This document shows, piece by piece, positions 1-10,258 of a DNA stretch of 24,206 bases. The translations under genes were made by a program, and so were the position numbers. The notes below the pieces were generated by a model that made no database searches, was not told the DNA's origin, and worked only from the letters and a program-made list of their open reading frames with translations. Source of the DNA: Hypsibius dujardini (lineage: Eukaryota; Tardigrada; Eutardigrada; Parachela; Hypsibiidae). The first letter of the stretch is position 1. Every line of letters begins with the position of its first letter. The stretch covers positions 1 through 24,206 of the forward strand of contig LRSR01013481.1 in NCBI GenBank assembly GCA_001579985.1. The letters are read 5' to 3'.

Positions 1-72
1 GATTGACCCGAGACATTGAAAATACATGTATTAAGAGGGGCGAATGCAGTAGTACAACTACTTGGGATGTAC

Positions 73-193
73 CACGCATATTGAGCCAGTCGGCAGTATT
101 CTTTGGTATGATGGTTTCCGGACGGTGCAGGAGGACCAACTTCTTTTCCGCTCTGAGATCCATCGAGTCCAACTGCTTCTCCACCGATCCAAT
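73..193 (-). CDS. NTE exon 12 (last exon in window)
   Basis: Encodes [30 protein letters not shown] and DWLNMR. Phase 0 entry, phase 1 exit at a GTACAT donor; positions 1-72 are then intronic. The patatin domain would begin one or two exons further left, outside the window. Confidence 0.9.
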
Positions 194-3100
194 CTTCAGA
201 CAAAAAATATACTTGATTACGCTGACTTTACGGCTCACACGCTAGATAGACTAATCGACTGACACTTAGACAGCATAACAGAATAAGAAAGACAAGAAGA
301 CATACCGGCATCGTAGAGAAAAAGGCAGAAAGGCAACTTACTGTCGGTTTCCGGTCGCCGTTGCCGACAATCAAGATGCAGTCAGCTTGACGGAGACACT
401 GTTTCGTCCACTGAGTCATGGTGTGATCACACTGGAACAGTACCATCCGATGAATGTCTTCCTGTTGACCCAGCCATAAAGCCAAGCTGCAAGCAAATAC
501 GTATAACAGAATAGTCGGGTAAGTACGGCCGGTATTACTATTTGTTGGTTTGTTCAAATATACCGGTGGTCATTGACAGGATCCAATGCCGTAGGTCCCA
601 GAAGCCTCTCGACATAGCCACTAGTGAGCCGAAGTGTCGATCCCAGTTCGTTCATGGATGCCTCCATTTCCAGGCAGAAAACGTCAAGTGGCACCTCCGG
701 GGTGACGGCAACGATCGCGACGGTCGTTAAATTCGGCCCCGTGAAGGTTTCCGTAGCGCCGCCGCTGCGCTGCTGCATCTGACCGAAGATTCGGCTTCCC
801 AGAATGTAAATCAACCGGCTAACCACCTAAGCAAGGAAAGTCTTTATTAGTCATGTCAGTGCAGGCAGACAGAGAGAAAGGCAGACAGACACATAAACAG
901 ACAGTACTGTCAGTCAGACAGACAAACTGGCAGACAGATAGACAGACAGACAAATTTGATGTAGCTCGTACCTTAGGATATTTCTGTTTGATGTACTCCA
1001 GAACATGAGTTGGAATCTTAGCCACCTCTGAGTCTCGAACCGCCAAAACAGTTGTCATCCGCGGCTTATGGATGGAAACTTCCGCAAGGCCAACTAAGTC
1101 CCCTCTGGCGTATTCTCCCGTCCACTCCTTTGTTCCATCAGATCGTTTGACGACTGATCGAACACGCCCGTTGAGAACGACGTAGACAGAGTCCGCTTCA
1201 TCGTCCTGCCGGTAAACAGCACGCCCAGACTCCATCTAACAACAACAGATACATTATAGCTAAGGGCCTCAGCTCTAGTTCAAACCAAGACAACAAACCT
1301 GCTCCCAGTCTAGGGCAAAGTCGATTTGCCGCACGAACGGCGACATCCGCTCAGCGAAGCAGTGCGCGGCGCTCAAAGCAATGTGCGGATTTTCCCGAAG
1401 CAGTTCGAAAAAGTCAGACCTAACAAAAAAGATCATTTTTATGAAATTAAATCAAGTATATATCAATACTAATGGGCATAAAACAACAAAAGTGTAAAAT
1501 AAACAAATAAAAAAATAGAAAAAACAATATTACATAAATACTGGCAATAAATAATTTGAGGATAAAAAAATGTAACAATTCGTTTGAAACTTCGTAGTTT
1601 GAAACGAAAGCAACTAATGCACCAAAAAGATTAAAGTCTCAAACAGCATTGCTTTGGATAATGAAACTAAGCAGCTGAGTCGATTAATAAACTGATGATA
1701 CCTTGTAATGGTAAGGACTTTAGAAGGAACCTTGGCCCGGATATTAAACATGCTCGGTTCGCCGGTCAACACGGCCAATGTCCCGACTAACTCGCCCCTC
1801 ACCGCGACAAACAAGTGAGTATTGCGGTGGTCGGCCTTGTCGACCAGCTTCTGGGAGACACTAAGCGAGCCAGAAACGACGTAATACATGCTGGAATCGT
1901 TATCCAACTCATGGACTAGATACATACCTGCAGGGGAAAAAGAAGACAATATCATAACCAATTGCAGGCAGGCATACAAACAGGAACACAAACAACGACA
2001 GGTATGCAGACAAGACGACACGTACATAAGCCAACAGGCAGACACACAAAAAGAAGCCAACAGACAAAAAGACAAAGATACAAAAATTTACCCGGTTGGG
2101 CCCGTTTGTAAAGAATCTTATCGTCAAGAGACTCCATATTGGCCGAGCTGAGTCCCAGGAGATCAACAAGGTCCCGCATTGCTCGCTCATATTCGTCATC
2201 TTGCGGCAGAGCACTTTCTTCAAAGCAAGAAATAGAGCGTGCCATCCTGAAGGCTTGTCTGCCACCACGCTCTTTGAAGCTTGAAGAGAACCGCTGCAAT
2301 AGCAACAAAGTAAATTAGACCAGTTAGGAACGGCAGAACTTACAAGCTCGTCAAGCATAGAACATTCAGACAGACGATAACTGCTTAGGTAGGCACACAA
2401 CTCGTTACACGGTGACGGGCAGACAGTCAGTCACATTGAAAAAGAGACACTCAGACAGAGAAACAAGCAAACAGATAGACAGACAGACGATGCGAGCCAG
2501 CAGGAAAGCGGAAAAACATTAAAAACTATTGACGGGTACACGCTTGACATTTGCAGCATGCGCAAACACGCAAAACAGGTGGTGTACAGTCAAGACGTAA
2601 ATTTGTTTACTACGCTCCAGACGTTATTACTTTGCTGCCGAGGAAGTTTTCGTCGGTATTCCGAATAGGACTGATGGCGCGTCTTCCTTCGGAGGCTTCC
2701 CCGCCCACCACGCCGGGTCGCGGCGGTGTTGGCACAGGCATACTGATAATCGAAACAGATCGGACACGGTGACTTTCGTCCTTATAGCCGGTGTTGCTGT
2801 CGAGGATCCCTCCTCCGCTGCTGTGGCGCTGATGGTCTACGAGCAGTAAATTAGTGATCATTTAAACAAAGTCTATTTTATTAAATAGAATACCGTGTAT
2901 TTATGCCTTACTCAGAATCCTCATAAACTATTCTTTACTTATGTTTCAAATGTACTACGTGGAAATAACTTTATTAGAATATGCATTTAAAACTTATCGT
3001 AGGCAAATGAACTGCTTATAAAATTACAGATTGTGAATGTGCAACACGCCTACAATCAACGACAAGATTGAGTAACACTGAAGGGTCCGGGGTATGAGCA

Positions 3101-5099
3101 AAAGGAGCGGAGCAGAAGGTGATCAGGTAGTTGATTGTTCGATTGTTTGAAAACCACCCCCTGCCCCGCCCCTTTTGCCCCTTCCCCGAACCCTCCAGTG
3201 TACTCAATCTTGCCGTTGACTGTATCATACTTCTTCAACAAGTAAATAAACAATTGCAGTCAAATAATTCTATTCAAATAAAATATTCTCTCGTTTTTAA
3301 TATTTTTAAATTTAGATATCTGTTATACTTAAAAGTGTGATACACTTAAATGTTGTAGCATAAACATTTATAGCCATGAGATAACAACAGTCGACAATTA
3401 CGACATCGCAATTGAGTTTAACAGCAAAAATATTTGCACGATCCCTCCTCCGGCGGCCCGGTTTATCTTCATGCATGCCGCTGCCATATCTATATCTCTT
3501 TCGACTCGCGTGGGTTCGTTGAAAACTAAATACCTCGATGCCAAAATTAGACGAACAACTGGGGTAGAGGGAAGAACTCATGTTTTCTTGGCGAGGCTTT
3601 CAGTCAATAGCTTTTTTGGCCTTATGTGTGTGTGGAAAGTACCGCACGCATGTCAGATGACTGACTAACTGTGAACGAAGGAGGAAAACAGAATTATTAA
3701 CCTCGATCTGATTAACTCAGACGCTCACACCCCGTCTATTTCTTTGATCTACTACGTCTTCACGCGAATACAATTCACGCACGTTAATCTATCGCATGCA
3801 ATTAAAAATTGTATCGATCGGACCCGTTTATACTACAGATAATATGAACTGCAATAATCTCTGATATCCAGGACTATCTCTGTTTCTGTCTGTCAGCTTG
3901 ACTGCCTGTCAACTTGTGTCTCTGGCTATCTGTTTGTCTGTTTGTCTGTCTGTCTGCCTGTCTGCCTGTCTATCTGTCTGTCTGTCTCCCTGCCTGTACG
4001 TATGTCTGTCTGTCTGTCTGTCTGTCTGCTTGTCTTATCGCCTGTCTTCAGGCATAAACTTACAAGGACTGCTCGCAGCGTTGGCAGGTTGCAATGTCGA
4101 CTTGTCCGACTTCATCAACTCGTGACTGAGTCCCAAGTAGTCCCGAAGGGCCGAGAAAGTTACTCGTTGCAGTCGTGTCATAATCAGCTGCACAACCCTA
4201 ACCAGGGCTTCCGGATTCCGTTCCAGCACTTCACCAAAGGCCGACACTGGCATCCGCAAAACGATACTCGGTTCAAGGGCCCTTGACGTCACAGTCTTGA
4301 AAGGCCGTTCGTTGCCGGAGAGGTTGTCCAGAATGGAAAGCATACTGGCGATACTCTCACCCGACTTGACTTCCTTCAGCGGTAACTCTCTGCCACTTTC
4401 CAAATCGGTTACGAAAACAAGAATCCGACCTGGAAAATAAATTTACCAATTTATTTAAATGTCTAATTTAATGTCCAATTTATTTAAATGTCTAATTTAC
4501 TAATGGTAGATATGTCCAGTATACGAACCCGCCTGCAGGCCTGTGGGTCTTTCTGTCTGTTTCCGTGTCTGCTTGTCTGTTGGTTTGGCCATTTATTAAC
4601 CCGTCTGCCTCTCTACCTGCCCACGAGCTTAACTTTCTATGCCTGTGCCATATCTTACCTTTCTGGACCATATAGACACTGTCGTCACAGTCCCCGGGTT
4701 GGAAGAGGAGCTCGTTCGTGTTCACTTCAAGTGAGATCATCCGCCGGCACAGTTCCAAGAAGACTGGCTCTTCTAAATGACCGAACACACGAATGGCCCG
4801 CATCATGGAAACTACTTCTGGTGGAAATTTGGAGCTCTTGGAGGAGACACCCGCATGTTCTTCCAAATACGATGCCGGAAGTTCTTTCCGCACTAATCTG
4901 TGGGAGATAGTGAAAATGATCAGACATTATTAGGGGAATCTACAAATGAATTGTGATGTTGGTAGGCAGTTACCTCAGACACACCGCAATGCAGGCGAAC
5001 AGACGGATAATACATAAGCAGGCAGGCTGGAGCACAGACAAGTAATCATATCAATAAATAGGCAGACGGACAAACGGACCGACACAAAGAAAGAAAGAA

Positions 5100-5134
<35 letters not shown>

Positions 5135-6491
5135 GAGACGGAAAAGCAGACAGGCAGCCAGATAAAATAAAACGTAATCTATGTATCCTCGGTTAAAAGA
5201 AGACTTGCATATTTGTTGCCTCAGATTCGATTAGTAGCATTACCCAAATACTGAAAAAAAATCTGTAAAGGATTGTGTCTTGTCCACTCAAAAAACAAAT
5301 CAGTAAACATGTTTTGCTGAAGGCACAACTATAAGGAAATTTGGTAAATACTTGAACATACTCGAAGCCTGAGAATGCACGACGATGTGAAAAAACACCC
5401 AGAAGTCATTTCATGGAGGAAGAAAATATAATATTTGAATATATTAGGAAAAATTAAATCAAATAGTTTCATATAAGCCACAAAATAATAATGAATTCAC
5501 GAATAAAGTTTCACAACTCTGACTTCGAGCAGACAAACCTTGGAAGATTAGCATCGCTGCGCTTTCGGAATCGATCCTTGAGGCGAACTTTGTTGAGAAG
5601 ATTTTTGGCGATCTTCTCGACAATCTGACGACTTTTGAGACGCTGCTTTCCGCCCGGCGAATCGCCATAACGCAGTGCGTTCACCCGATGCAGCCACTTG
5701 TTGTAGTAAAAGCGCACCTCAAACACAAAACAAATAACTGTAACAACACCTAATTAATCAATCACAGCGATAGTCCAATAACTGCAATATTTCAACAAAA
5801 TTAATCTTAGCCGAGAAGAAGACTAAAAATGTGTAAAAACTCAATTGTCACAAAAGCTAAATTGGAATATATATGACGCAAAATTATTATTAGGGCCACC
5901 ACGAATTACCATAAATAAATTTGCCATAATTAACGTACAACAACAATTTTCTAACTTTAGTCCATCCAAACGAAAGAACAGCACTGACTTCAACTCCACA
6001 TTTGTAAGAAGTGGAAAAATTGATTCGGATACAAATATCGGGACCAATATTAACAAATTTGACAATACGGCAATACTCAAAACGATCGCTAATCAATGAA
6101 TCAAGCCCAGTCTCAACACCAAAACTGCAGAAACGTATTAACACGTCAATTCATCAATCAATCGAGATGAATCATCAGCAACTGTTGAACAACTGCTGCA
6201 GCACAAACGATAAACCCCGAATCTTCCCCCTCCCAACATTTTCCGACGCAGCAATTAATTCGCCATTAAAAAAAAAAAGAAAAAAGGAGAGATTTCGGGA
6301 GGGGATTTTCATTCATCACTCACTTTCTCCTTTTTGGGGAATTTTTTAGCGATCCTCTTAGCTTCCCTCAGTGCGCTGTCCTCGATCGTCTTCCTCGCGG
6401 CTTTGCTCAATCCCCACCGATACCAGCAGTAGCCCAGAGTGACCAGCAGTACAATGATGGCAGTAAAAATAGCCCAAAAAGGATGATCCAT
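73..6491 (-). CDS. Neuropathy target esterase / PNPLA6-7 orthologue, 5' part (12 exons)
   Basis: This is the N-terminal 833 codons of an NTE-type lysophospholipase, an ER-anchored enzyme that deacylates (lyso)phosphatidylcholine. In order it encodes a short lumenal N-terminus with one membrane helix (residues about 7-25), a basic linker, a first cNMP-binding-like domain (exons 3-4), a variable linker, a second (exons 6-8) and a third such domain (exons 8-10), and the start of the pre-patatin region. Family-specific strings include [32 protein letters not shown] and DWLNMR. All twelve exons join in compatible phases with GT-AG junctions and no stops or frameshifts. The catalytic patatin domain (GXSXG and DGG/A) should lie beyond position 1, so activity cannot be judged here. 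Assignment to the NTE family is close to certain; PNPLA6 versus PNPLA7 is not decided, since invertebrates usually have one gene. Confidence 0.96.
342..486 (-). CDS. NTE exon 11
   Basis: Encodes [18 protein letters not shown], then [18 protein letters not shown] and DRKPT, nearly unmistakable NTE sequence. The acceptor is TTGCAG, the donor GTAAGT, exit phase 0. Confidence 0.95.
564..826 (-). CDS. NTE exon 10 (third cNMP-binding domain end and inter-domain)
   Basis: Phase 0 entry at [10 protein letters not shown], phase 2 exit after NDHR. It encodes [18 protein letters not shown] and [11 protein letters not shown], the segment preceding the pre-patatin region. The donor is GTATAT. Confidence 0.93.
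857..955. repeat. CAGA-type tetranucleotide repeat in NTE intron 9
   Basis: Degenerate CAGA/CAGG units fill most of the 145-bp intron between exons 9 and 10. On the coding strand it reads TCTG, forming a pyrimidine-biased tract. Confidence 0.85.
972..1235 (-). CDS. NTE exon 9 (third cNMP-binding domain core)
   Basis: Eighty-eight codons, phase 0 at both ends. It encodes [62 protein letters not shown] and YIKQKYPK. The RGDLVG...E...KPRxTTV run is the third domain's cassette with its arginine. Confidence 0.96.
1299..1419 (-). CDS. NTE exon 8 (end of second cNMP-binding domain)
   Basis: A 121-bp exon encoding [40 protein letters not shown]. The acceptor is TTAG and the donor GTTTGT. It is absent from simple ORF scans because it has no ATG, but it joins exons 7 and 9 exactly in phase. 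SAAH and RMSPFVRQ are diagnostic for NTE. Confidence 0.95.
1702..1927 (-). CDS. NTE exon 7 (second cNMP-binding domain core)
   Basis: Entry phase 1, exit phase 2. It encodes [50 protein letters not shown] and SKVLTITR. [14 protein letters not shown] is an NTE-family signature in the cassette region. Confidence 0.95.
1958..2080. repeat. Degenerate CAGA repeat in NTE intron 6
   Basis: GCAGACA/CAAACAGA-like units take up nearly the whole 164-bp intron between exons 6 and 7. Confidence 0.75.
2092..2293 (-). CDS. NTE exon 6 (lead into second cNMP-binding domain)
   Basis: Entry phase 0 at [12 protein letters not shown], exit phase 1. It encodes [14 protein letters not shown] and [12 protein letters not shown], the helix and first strand of the second cNMP-binding domain. 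The donor GTAAAT opens a 164-bp intron made almost entirely of CAGA-type repeat. Confidence 0.88.
2415..2495. repeat. CAGA repeat in NTE intron 5
   Basis: Units of CAGA, more degenerate to the left and clean near 2465-2488, in the intron between exons 5 and 6. Confidence 0.75.
2631..2836 (-). CDS. NTE exon 5 (variable linker)
   Basis: Entry phase 1, exit phase 0. It encodes a low-complexity Ser/Pro/Gly linker including [19 protein letters not shown]. This matches the position and style of the variable, phosphorylatable linker between the first and second cNMP-binding domains of NTE. The right-hand donor could be GTAATA at 2630 (chosen, phase-compatible) or a site slightly downstream. Confidence 0.75.
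3051..3224. repeat. Inverted repeat (hairpin) in NTE intron 4
   Basis: The left arm (3051-3119) and right arm (3160-3224) are reverse complements with about 85 percent identity over about 65 bp and a loop of about 40 bp. The arms share GCAAAAGG, AAGATTGAGTA and a GGGTCCGGGG/GGGTTCGGGG stretch. It would fold into a long stem in the pre-mRNA. It may be a small fold-back element; I saw no clear target duplication. Confidence 0.8.
3880..4042. repeat. TCTG tetranucleotide repeat in NTE intron 4
   Basis: TCTGTCTG units with TGCC and TATC variants end about 20 bp from the exon 4 donor. The orientation is opposite to the CAGA tracts in the other introns (coding strand reads CAGA). Confidence 0.9.
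4064..4429 (-). CDS. NTE exon 4 (first cNMP-binding domain, C-terminal half)
   Basis: Encodes [14 protein letters not shown], then [14 protein letters not shown], then [17 protein letters not shown] and [12 protein letters not shown], which is strongly NTE-like. The phosphate-binding-cassette position (GESIASMLS) lacks the classical cassette arginine, as in other NTE first domains. Exit phase 1 after AASSP; the intron starts GTAAGT and is followed by a TCTG repeat. Confidence 0.94.
4540..4625. repeat. CTGT-type degenerate repeat in NTE intron 3
   Basis: Loose CTGT/CTGC units fill the middle of the 229-bp intron between exons 3 and 4. Confidence 0.6.
4659..4897 (-). CDS. NTE exon 3 (first cNMP-binding domain, N-terminal half)
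   Basis: Entry phase 2, exit phase 1. It encodes LPASYLEE, then [19 protein letters not shown] and FLELCRRM, then the beta-roll strands [18 protein letters not shown]. The [14 protein letters not shown] stretch is a close match to the NTE family. Confidence 0.93.
4975..5155. repeat. CAGA repeat with pure GACA core in NTE intron 2
   Basis: A GAAA tract followed by an uninterrupted run of about nine GACA units (about 5099-5134), flanked by degenerate CAGG/CAGA units. The pure core suggests recent slippage. Confidence 0.9.
5539..5717 (-). CDS. NTE exon 2 (basic linker)
   Basis: Phase 0 entry at VRFYYNKW and phase 2 exit after DANLPR. It encodes a very basic linker including VEKIAKNLL and KDRFRKRSD, corresponding to the positively charged segment between membrane anchor and first cNMP-binding domain in NTE. 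Confidence 0.85.
6324..6491 (-). CDS. NTE exon 1 (membrane anchor)
   Basis: Encodes 56 residues starting MDHPFWAIF, with one strongly hydrophobic helix ending before GYCWYRW and then a basic stretch ending FPKKEK. This is the ER anchor typical of NTE. The donor is GTGAGT, phase 0. The frame stays open upstream to an ATG at 6617, which would add 42 residues; I prefer 6491 because it puts the helix close to the N-terminus as in known family members. Confidence 0.85.
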
Positions 6492-8086
6492 GATGGGGAA
6501 GAAAGAATAAGTCTTTTTTGCGGCGATCCCACCAAAAACACTCGCAAATGGTGATGATAATGATCCATCCGATGACCATGAAAGGTGCGAGAAAAAGGCT
6601 TGTAGGTAGAGCGACATGGTGATAAAGTCAAACAGGACCGAAAAGCAAGGCGCCGTGCTTATCGCGCCGACAGAGAAAATGCCAACAAAAGTTTATTTAC
6701 GTTTGTCGCGCTTGGCTGACTACCTGACCGAACGGACGTGCCGAAAAAGAAAGCAATCGACCAATCAAGCGCCACTGGAATTCACCGACGACTGCAGCAT
6801 GAAATCACGTCCGCAATGATCAACCAATCAACGAAGGCTGGTAAATTTCCAGTTTCAACTACTAATTGTCTTGAGTACAAAAACAATCAGTTAAACTTGA
6901 AATTTTCTGTACTGTGAAGGGTTTCTTGGAAACTAGCATGAAGAAGTATTGCATACTAAAAGTCTTTGGAGGAAGAAAAAATTTTGAACATTATACAAGT
7001 AGTGAGTACTATATTATAATGTGGCCTTGCCGTTGGGCTTTGACTTGGCATGCACGGAAGACCGCCCACCAGCAACTTTGGCCTCGACTTGATTGGTCAC
7101 TCCCCTTTTTCGTTCATTCGTTTCATTGACTGTGTTTCAATGAAATAATCGATGGAAGTCTGCTTGGGTCTTCCCTTCCCACTGCCAGTTCCCATTCCCA
7201 CAGTCGTCGGATAAGGTGTGCGTTCAAGTTTCGGCGAAGCGCTGGTTTCGAGTCACTCGGTTGGGAATGTTTTGGCCGGATCGGAAGTGACATCACAGGT
7301 TAACTGACCAATCACTGCTTGCAACTAACGAGCCAGGCCATTCATTTCAAAATTCAAATCCCCCAAGGCCACCACCGCTAGAATACTAAACTAAAACAGG
7401 GTTCTCTAGGCGACTTAAAATATTATACGCACTTCAAAACAAGAGGTGGCGGAGGCGCCACACGTCTTCTTCGCAAACAAAACAATAATCGATCAATCAA
7501 TGAATCAAGAAGAACGTTGTGCGACATCAGTTAATCATCATCCATATTCCATACCACTGACATACTAGTACTACTGTACATCTACAAGTTACATTAGTTT
7601 CCACCCTATCAATATCTCTTCCCCCTCTCCCCGCTAAATTCACCGTAGAACACCGCACCTTTCTACATGTACCTTGAAAAGCGGCAATATAGAAAGCTAG
7701 GGCCCTTTATAGTTATACAGTATGTTGTTTCGTCATCGTCCGACGACACTTTGCGGCGGCCGAACAGAGGAGCCTAGTCACAAACGCCAGTTACGAACAA
7801 TATTAGAAGAAAAAAGCACTACAGACAATGAGATGACCATGATCAACCGAGCTCAAACATTACTATTCGGCTGATATTCAACAAGAAATTATATAATAAT
7901 TGCACCAAAAAGATAACTGCAAATGCTACTCATATGTATATAAAACGTTAATTATACTTTTATTTTGAAATATATCAGCTGACAGCCATTAACATTAAGT
8001 ATTCATTTCTGGATGGTTTATAATAAGGACTTGATTATTTTACCGTTTGTAAAACAATTTTCCTACAAGGTAGGATGAATCGATAT
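6492..8086. other. Gene-free stretch upstream of NTE
   Basis: No supportable coding exon. It includes the presumptive NTE promoter and 5' UTR just right of 6491, without an obvious TATA box. A pyrimidine-rich patch near 7160-7200 and (ATCA)n runs near 7487-7505 are the only compositional features I see. Confidence 0.5.
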
Positions 8087-8094
8087 GTAGCAAT
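8087..8094. repeat. hAT target-site duplication, left copy
   Basis: GTAGCAAT, matching 7 of 8 bases of the sequence directly after the element's right end. Confidence 0.8.
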
Positions 8095-8102
8095 CAGAGA
8101 TG

Positions 8103-8206
8103 GGCAACTCCTGTAAAAACAAACTCTAACTCCACTCCAACTCCTTCCACAACTCCAACTCCACTCTTTTCCCCTAAGAACCCACTCCAACTCCACTCCA
8201 CCGGTC
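8103..8206. repeat. hAT subterminal repeats, left
   Basis: Reiterated CAACTCCACTCC motifs inside the left end, inverted relative to those near 8693-8803. hAT transposases typically bind such subterminal repeats. Confidence 0.75.
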
Positions 8207-8237
8207 AAATGAACGTAATAAAAAAACAGGAACAATT

Positions 8238-8435
8238 TTATTTGTAATTACCGTTCACACGACACAACAAGAGGTCCTCGAAATTTGCGTCAGTCGTTCG
8301 TTGACGACGTTCAGAGAGAATAATATCACACAAATTGAAAGTGCGTTCAATATGGGCTGTGGAACCAGGGGCCGAAAAAGCTCGAATCGCAACACTTTTC
8401 AATTGAGGAAATTTCACACAATTCTTCCAATAAGA
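8238..8435 (-). pseudogene. hAT transposase C-terminal dimerisation domain remnant
   Basis: Encodes YWKNCVKFPQLKSVAIRAFS followed by PGSTAHIERTFNLCDIILSE, RRQRT and FEDLLLCRVN. This matches the hAT C-terminal dimerisation pattern (YW...FP.L...A...L..P.SSA..ER.FS..G.I.....R..L....E.LL). The frame is open upstream to 8642, but that part has no recognisable transposase and no RNase-H-like DDE core, so only a fragment survives. Confidence 0.88.
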
Positions 8436-8815
8436 AATTGAGCAGCTACTGTAGCAGATTAGAGTAGTTCTAGTGTAGTACTTTACATGCAAACTGCACC
8501 GTGTAGGCGTGTACTGTTGTACATAGTATGGGATGGATATTCCATCATTCCAGGCCCTTAGCCACCTTGGCTCTCCTAAAACAGCCAAGGAGTGGGGGCT
8601 ATGGATTAGTGGGCCACGTTTGATTTCTCCACAATAAATCAATCAAATGGAATCTCAAGGCTGAAAATTCGATAAAACACAAAAATCCCACTCCACGCAG
8701 ATCAACTCCACTCCCAACTCCAGCTGTTTCAACTCCAACTCCGGCCAAAAACTCCGGAGTGGAGTTGATGGAGTTGAAAAACTCCAAACTCCGGATTCGG
8801 AGTTGCTCATCTATG

Positions 8816-8823
8816 GTAGCCAT
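8816..8823. repeat. hAT target-site duplication, right copy
   Basis: GTAGCCAT, paired with 8087-8094; the single difference suggests an insertion old enough to have mutated. Confidence 0.8.
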
Positions 8824-9242
8824 ATGTTTAGCAGGATTGGCAGGACTAACAAGGGAATATTTACCTGTGTTAGTCTGAAATCGGGCTCAACTTTTTTATG
8901 GATACGTACTATCAAATCATGATTTTAGAAAATATGACTGGTTCCCCTCGGTTCCGTTGGAGATAGAGAAAATTGGGGAAGATTCCTATTGCGGCAGTCA
9001 CTTTAATGCTTTTGCAATGACGTTGATCGATTGATTAAACACAGTATGGTAACGTTCATTATCGAAAAACTTTCATCAGCAATCTTCTGCACTCCACCAA
9101 ATTGCGAATAAGGAATTTAATTATTCGGTTGATTGTCTGATGATTTTGACAGACTGGTTGTTCGAGATTTTGCAAAATCTTGTCGTTGTCGTATACCGCT
9201 GTTGTTGTATCCGTTGCGGCTGGTGTGCCAGAATTCTCTGCT
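8824..9242. other. Gene-free stretch between two mobile elements
   Basis: No exon, RNA gene or repeat structure that I can support; mixed-composition intergenic DNA. Confidence 0.5.
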
Positions 9243-9519
9243 TTAAGGGCAACCCGGAACTTTGAAATCATCCTTAAATCTCGCCGGGTCGCCAGCCGCA
9301 GTGACCATGGATTACTGTTTTCGTGTTCCAATTTATTTTTTTATGGCTCCTTGTTGAGTTGGCAAACTTTTTGTCCTTTTCAATTTTTCAAAAAAAATCC
9401 TAGGACGTCATCGGATGTAGCCGTCCCTCTCGGGTACTCTTTTGATAACTTTCAATGGCGAATATCTTCTGATTAACCTGATTCCGATAGGCATTTAAAA
9501 TTGCAACCTTCAAAATTCA
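9243..9519 (+). repeat. Left arm of fold-back element
   Basis: Reverse-complement partner of 9659-9940, with scattered substitutions and small indels. Confidence 0.85.
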
Positions 9520-9658
9520 GTGTTTTGAATTAGCAAGATGCATTACAGAGAAAAAGAGGAAGAACCGTAAAAAAATACTTATTTTGGGATGGGATGAACT
9601 TGGGTCGTTGAGCTTCTCAAACTTTTCTCTGTTACTAGACCAGTCAGCTGAAAACGTT

Positions 9659-9940
9659 GAATTTTGAAGGTTGCAATTTTAAATGTCTATCGTAAAAGTG
9701 CAAAACGAGGTTAATTAGAAGATATTCTCCATTCACAGTTATCAAAAGAGTGCCCGAGAGGGACGGCTACATCCGATGACGTCATGGGATTTGTTTTGAA
9801 AAACTGAAAAAGATAAAAGTTTGCCAACTCAAGGAGTTATAAAAAATTAGACCAGGATACGATAACAATCATCCATGGCCACCGCGGCTGGCGACCCGGC
9901 GAGATTTTTGGGTGATTTCGAAGCGCCGGGTTGCCCTTAA
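9659..9940 (-). repeat. Right arm of fold-back element
   Basis: Reverse-complement partner of 9243-9519; slightly longer because of small indels near the inner end. Confidence 0.85.
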
Positions 9941-10258
9941 CTGCTACTGTATAATCTGGGCGAAAACACGGGAACATGTTCGGCTGAACAGAACACGCGT
10001 AAATTGCCACCACTGTCTGATTGATTCAAAGAATGGAACACAAGACTGCGATTGATTGATTGTTGATTTGACGCGCTCGGTCTTTAAAATGTGATTGTTG
10101 ATTCGTCTTACGTCTGAAACAGGATTTCTTCCACTGATTTCTTTCAATTTTTTAACGAGGAGTCTTTCGAGCTGGATTCTGATTTTTAGTGAATACATTT
10201 TTTTATGAAAATCTAATGTTTGATTGATGCTGTAATCGTACGGGCATAATTTACCGCA

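Larger units (their letters stand above)
8095..8815 (-). mobile_element. Deleted hAT-family DNA transposon
   Basis: The left terminus reads CAGAGATGGGCAACTCC. The inverted right terminus reads CATAGATGAGCAACTCC, two mismatches in 17. The flanks are GTAGCAAT (8087-8094) and GTAGCCAT (8816-8823), an 8-bp target duplication with one mismatch, as expected for hAT. Subterminal CAACTCCACTCC-type repeats lie inside both ends. A transposase C-terminal remnant lies inside on the minus strand. At 721 bp it is a non-autonomous internal-deletion derivative. Confidence 0.92.
9243..9940. mobile_element. Fold-back / MITE-like element bounded by TTAA
   Basis: Two long inverted arms, 9243-9519 and 9659-9940, are about 75-80 percent identical as reverse complements around a spacer of about 139 bp. 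The outer ends are TTAAGGGCAACCCGG and CCGGGTTGCCCTTAA. Internal conserved blocks include GACGTCATCGGATGTAGCC, CGGGTCGCCAGCCGC and ATTGCAACCTTCAAAATTCA. There is no coding capacity. TTAA at both outer edges fits a piggyBac-type target duplication, but TTAA is palindromic and could simply belong to the repeat. Confidence 0.85.

Noticed and set aside
3898-4125. ORFs encoding repeated SVCLSVCLS in NTE introns
   Set aside because: They are readings of TCTG repeats and lie between NTE splice sites.
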